The notes beneath the pieces were generated by a model. That model was not told where the DNA came from. It did not search any database and saw only the letters and a list, made by a program, of their open reading frames with translations. From the NCBI RefSeq assembly GCF_003344625.1, contig NZ_QPKJ02000007.1:186001-250000 (forward strand): 64,000 bases of DNA, written 5' to 3'. Both the position numbers and the translations under genes were made by a program. How positions within the stretch are numbered: the stretch's first letter is position 1; each line of letters starts with the position of its first letter. Source of the stretch: Solirubrobacter deserti. GTDB lineage: Bacteria; Actinomycetota; Thermoleophilia; Solirubrobacterales; Solirubrobacteraceae. Of the stretch, positions 60,837 through 64,000 are shown in pieces.

Positions 60837-63646
60837 GACGTGGCCGCCCCGATCGCCCGGCGCCGGCGAGCTCTCAGGCTGCGCACGCTCTGGGATCGAC
60901 GCAGCTCCGCGCGCACCTCGGCATCCGAGCACACGGGCTGGCGCTTCAGCGCCGCTGCCGCGTAGCCCCAGATCATCGCGAGAGCGGCGGGCTCGGAGCG
61001 GGTGTGATGCAGCGCGCGCAAGGTGAGGAACCAGCCGCGGTAGCCCATGTAGTGGGCGGCGCGACCGCGCGCCGTCCACGGCTTCAGCCGGTGGCCGTCG
61101 CGCTCGCCCTCACCGCGGTGATGCTTGAACGGCAAGTTCACGAGCGTCCGCGTGTGCCAGCCGCGCAGATGCGCCTTCAGCTCGTCGATCCCGTCCCAGC
61201 CCATGCTGCGCTCGAGCGGCATGACGTCGTCCAGACACTCCCGGCGGTACGCACGGTCGGCGCCCCAGACGCTCGAGCCCGTGTTGTACCGCGCGACCCA
61301 TTGACCGTCCTCGAGCTCGACAGCGTTGCCGCCGGCGATCCCCAGCGAGCGATCCTCGGCGAACGCGGACAGCAGGCGCTGGAAATGATCGGGCTCGAAT
61401 GAGACGTCGGCGTCCACCTTGACCACCACCTCGTCGCGGCCGGCAAGGGCCGCGACGCCGCGCTCGAAGCCGCGTACGATCGGCGCGCCCCGCTCGACGG
61501 TGCGCGCGATCTCGGGGGCCTCGACGAGCGTGATCCACGGGTGCTCGGTGGCCAGCGTCCGCGTCAACGAGCACGTGTCGTCTGTGGAGCCGGTATCGAC
61601 GACGACCCACTGCGTGGGCGTGACCGTCTGTGAGGCGAGGCTCGCGGCGAGCCGCGGGAGGTTCTCGGCCTCATCGCGGACGGGAGTCACGACGGCGTAC
61701 GACAGCTCGGGCTCAGACGGGACGGGCTTGGTGTCGAGGGTCAGGGGGGCGCCGCCGGCCGACGGGATCGCCCGCGGCAGCGTGGACGACAGCCACACCT
61801 CGAGCATGACGATCGCGAGCAGCAGGCGGCCGTTCCGTGTGTCGGTCCCGTCGGCGTGACGGCGCACCAGCGAGGCGACCGTGCCGCGGTCCAGGAACTC
61901 GGCGTAACGCGGGGAGGGAGTGAGCAGGAAGTCGCTGATCCCGCCGCCGGCCTGGGCCGCGAACCAGCGGTCGACGGAGCCGGCGAAGAACCCGATCTTC
62001 TGCTTGTCGATGATCCGATCCGGGATGATGCCCCGCGCCGCATGCTTGAGCACGTGCTTGGTCGTCGTGACGCGCCGCACCTTCATGGCGGTCGGGATCG
62101 TGGCGCAGTACTCGACCATCTTGTGATCGAGGAACGGCACGCGCACCTCGAGCGAGTGCGCCATCGAGGCGCGGTCGAAGTAGTGGAGCATGTCGTCCAC
62201 GAGTGCCAGCTGGCCGTCGATGTACAGCGTTGCGGCAAGCGGCTCGTCGGCGATATCCCCCAACCGCTCGGCCACGACGCGGCGAGCCGCGTCCCCGTCC
62301 AACTCGGCAAGCGGGCCCCGCAGCAGACGGCCGCGCAGGTCGTCGTCGAGCTTGCCGCTCATCGCCAGGAGGCGGTCGACGGAGCCGGGGGCCTCGAGCG
62401 TTCGGGCCATGCGCTGCACCTTGCCGGGGCCGCGCCTGGCCGCGGACGTGATGGCGGCGCGAGCGGGGGCGGGAAGCCGGCTGAACGCGGCCGCGGCGGC
62501 AGCGGCCTGATGCTTGTTGTAGCCGCCGAGGAGCTCGTCGGCGCCCTGGCCGGAGAGCGTGACGGTCACGTGCTTGGCCGCGAGCTCCGACAGGGCCGAG
62601 AAGCCGAGTGACGAGAGATCGGCGAGCGGCTCGTCGATCTGCCAGGAAAGCGTCTCGAGATCGACCGCGGCGTCCGATACCGACAGCTGCAGCTCGTGGT
62701 GCTCAGCCCCGATCGAGTCCGCCACGAGCTTGGCGTCCGAGAGCTCGTTCTTCTTGCCGTCCTCGGCGAAGCCGACCGAGAACGTCTTGACAGGCTCGCT
62801 CATGTTGCGCGCCATCAGCGCGACTATCACGCTCGAATCCAGGCCGCCGCTCAGCATCGCGCCGAGCGGCACATCGGCCATCAGCCGGGACTTGACGGCG
62901 TCCTCGAGCTCGGCGATCAGACCCTCGCCCCAGTCGTCGACCGTCAGGCCGGGCTGGGCCTCGGGGCGGGGATAGGCCCAATACCGCTCGACGCTCACGC
63001 CGGACTCGTCGATCACGAGCCGGTGCCCGGGCATCAGCTTCGAAACGCCGGCCAGAGGCGTGCGCGGACCGGAGAAGAAGCCGAAGGTGAGGTAGCTGTC
63101 GATCGCCTCGTAGTCGAGGTCCGGACCGATCAACCCGGACGCGAGCAGGCTCTTGAGCTCAGACGCGAAGATGACGCGGTCGCCGACCTGAGCCCAGTAC
63201 AGCGGCTTGACGCCGAGGCGGTCGCGCGCGATCACGGCGCGGCGGCGGGTTCCGTCCCAGATCGCGATGGCGAACTTGCCCCGAAGCTGCTCGGGTACGT
63301 GCGTCCCGTAGCGCTCGTACAGGTGCGGCAGGATCTCGGTGTCGCAGCGTGTCCGAAGGACGTGGCCCTCGGCCTTGAGCTGGCGCGTGATCTCGGCGTG
63401 GTTGTAGAGCTCGCCGTTCTGCATCCCCCAGATGTCGCCGGTCTCGTTCGGGAACGGCTGGTGGCCGGCCTCGACGTCGACGATGCTGAGGCGGCGCGCG
63501 CCGAAGGCGACGCCGGGCGCCTGCATGATGCCGCGATCATTCGGTCCGCGATGGGTCATCGCGTCCGTCATCTGGTTGAGGACCTCGGGCGAGATGACCT
63601 CGCGAGCCTCCCCGCCCACCTGTACCACTCCGCAGATGCCGCACAT
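60833..63646 (-). CDS. Asparagine synthase (glutamine-hydrolysing) fused to a GT2 glycosyltransferase domain
   Basis: A 937-residue fusion. Residues 1-630 are a complete AsnB-type enzyme: Cys2 nucleophile ('MCGICGVVQVGGEA'), 'GVAFGARRLSIVDVEAGHQP', 'NGELYNHAEI', 'RDRLGVKPLYWA', the PP-loop 'LGAMLSGGLDSSVIVALMAR', 'LSGQGADELLGGYNKH', and 'SLEVRVPFLDHKMVEY'. Residues about 655-870 are a GT2 domain: 'SYAVVTPVRDEAENLPRLAA', 'WVVVDTGSTDDTCSL', D-x-D in 'VVVKVDADVSFEPDHFQRLL', then 'ERSMGWDGIDELKAHLRG'. The AsnB part may amidate a uronic acid of the glycan rather than make free Asn, as suspected for WbpS/VioS-like proteins. ATG 63646 starts with the required Cys2. There is no stop or frameshift between the parts. 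Confidence 0.92.
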   Translation of the reverse strand: MCGICGVVQVGGEAREVISPEVLNQMTDAMTHRGPNDRGIMQAPGVAFGARRLSIVDVEAGHQPFPNETGDIWGMQNGELYNHAEITRQLKAEGHVLRTRCDTEILPHLYERYGTHVPEQLRGKFAIAIWDGTRRRAVIARDRLGVKPLYWAQVGDRVIFASELKSLLASGLIGPDLDYEAIDSYLTFGFFSGPRTPLAGVSKLMPGHRLVIDESGVSVERYWAYPRPEAQPGLTVDDWGEGLIAELEDAVKSRLMADVPLGAMLSGGLDSSVIVALMARNMSEPVKTFSVGFAEDGKKNELSDAKLVADSIGAEHHELQLSVSDAAVDLETLSWQIDEPLADLSSLGFSALSELAAKHVTVTLSGQGADELLGGYNKHQAAAAAAAFSRLPAPARAAITSAARRGPGKVQRMARTLEAPGSVDRLLAMSGKLDDDLRGRLLRGPLAELDGDAARRVVAERLGDIADEPLAATLYIDGQLALVDDMLHYFDRASMAHSLEVRVPFLDHKMVEYCATIPTAMKVRRVTTTKHVLKHAARGIIPDRIIDKQKIGFFAGSVDRWFAAQAGGGISDFLLTPSPRYAEFLDRGTVASLVRRHADGTDTRNGRLLLAIVMLEVWLSSTLPRAIPSAGGAPLTLDTKPVPSEPELSYAVVTPVRDEAENLPRLAASLASQTVTPTQWVVVDTGSTDDTCSLTRTLATEHPWITLVEAPEIARTVERGAPIVRGFERGVAALAGRDEVVVKVDADVSFEPDHFQRLLSAFAEDRSLGIAGGNAVELEDGQWVARYNTGSSVWGADRAYRRECLDDVMPLERSMGWDGIDELKAHLRGWHTRTLVNLPFKHHRGEGERDGHRLKPWTARGRAAHYMGYRGWFLTLRALHHTRSEPAALAMIWGYAAAALKRQPVCSDAEVRAELRRSQSVRSLRARRRRAIGAATS

Positions 63647-63655
63647 ATGACCGCC

Positions 63656-63661
63656 AAGCTA
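63656..63661 (-). promoter_or_regulatory. -10 element for the asnB-GT2 / ALG14 / ALG13 / GT2 unit
   Basis: TAGCTT on the reverse strand lies nine bases before ATG 63646. It would drive four genes joined by four-base overlaps. The remaining gap to the forward gene at 63872 holds no other feature I can support. Confidence 0.4.
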
Positions 63662-63871
63662 GGCGCTCGCCCGCGCGGCTTCGACAACCCAATGGATGGG
63701 ATCCGCTGCGGTTGACCTAGCCAGTCGGCGAGGGTCGCCCGTCTTGCGCCGGGAACTGACCGAACGGGGGGTCAACGGCACGGAGGCCCAAGCCTACGAT
63801 CACGTCACCTGCTCAGCCGGCGCGATGGGCGCCTGCAGCCAGCCTTCGACCCATCCAGGGGGAATCGCCCA

Positions 63872-64000
63872 GTGAACACCGTCTACGTCGACACCAACAC
63901 GGATGAGGCCACGCGCCGCGAGCGCCTGTACAACGGCCACCTGTTCGTCCTCGCTCCCCGCCCCAGCACGCTGGCGCTGGTCGAGCATGCCCGCGAGATG
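63872..64000 (+). CDS. Hypothetical protein, 5' end only (runs off window)
   Basis: A GTG at 63872 preceded by AGGGGGAA opens a frame that reaches the window end without a stop (43 codons). The start 'VNTVYVDTNTDEATRRERLY' followed by 'NGHLFVLAPRPSTLALVEHA' resembles the N-terminus of a family of unassigned proteins found in exopolysaccharide and methyltransferase clusters; an oxygenase-like fold is possible but not shown by the part present. It diverges from the asnB-GT2 gene and suggests the locus continues to the right. Confidence 0.65.
   Translation, partial: MNTVYVDTNTDEATRRERLYNGHLFVLAPRPSTLALVEHAREM

Overview
The window is uniformly very GC-rich with GC-rich third codon positions, dense gene packing and frequent GTG/TTG starts. 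Together with a CBS-less GuaB3-type enzyme before guaA, an actinobacterial-style HU gene and many alanine/arginine-rich proteins, this suggests a high-GC Actinomycetota chromosome, most probably of the Thermoleophilia (Solirubrobacter/Conexibacter-like). That placement is inference from composition and gene types. I see no rRNA, tRNA, CRISPR array, insertion sequence or phage gene.

Left part (1 to about 31 kb) is mostly housekeeping. It begins with a truncated lipoprotein gene, a DUF1802 gene, a 3-hydroxyisobutyrate-dehydrogenase-type reductase, a small zinc-knuckle-like protein and nadB. A histone-deacetylase-like gene diverges from nadB. Two overlapping zinc-ribbon genes, a GT4 glycosyltransferase and a lone Flp pilin follow. 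Then come rph-rdgB, small genes, HU, pyrF, and the coupled trio LysM protein / D-Ala-D-Ala carboxypeptidase / 1-phosphofructokinase. After these lie guaB3-guaA and a sugar-nucleotide group (DegT aminotransferase forward; hexapeptide acetyltransferase and UDP-GlcNAc 2-epimerase reverse). An M23 peptidase, a SIS-domain sugar isomerase, rplM-rpsI-glmM-glmS, a membrane protein and a hybrid-like histidine kinase complete this part. glmM, glmS and wecB feed UDP-GlcNAc and its derivatives to the wall and to the polysaccharide locus.

Right part (about 31.6 to 64 kb) is an accessory cell-surface or exopolysaccharide locus. It has a Gfo/Idh dehydrogenase and an NAD-sugar epimerase (divergent), four large secreted multidomain proteins, at least six separate glycosyltransferase genes plus a GT2 domain fused to an asparagine synthase, and an ALG13/ALG14-like split pair. 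It also has a flippase, a Wzz-like chain-length protein, a Wzy/WaaL-like polymerase or ligase, an FkbM methyltransferase and a tiny LuxR-type DNA-binding protein. One secreted protein carries three jelly-roll/FN3 repeats followed by a PIG-L/LmbE deacetylase domain. The other three are paralogues with a shared, unrecognised N-terminal domain, FN3 repeats and a parallel beta-helix. A plausible reading is that cytoplasmic enzymes assemble a repeat unit, flippase, Wzz and Wzy export and polymerise it, and the secreted proteins bind or modify the polymer outside.

A window-wide regulatory feature is a TANNNT hexamer placed only 6 to 9 bases before the start codon of many genes, usually without a Shine-Dalgarno sequence. 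This suggests widespread leaderless or nearly leaderless transcripts, and it helped decide several starts.
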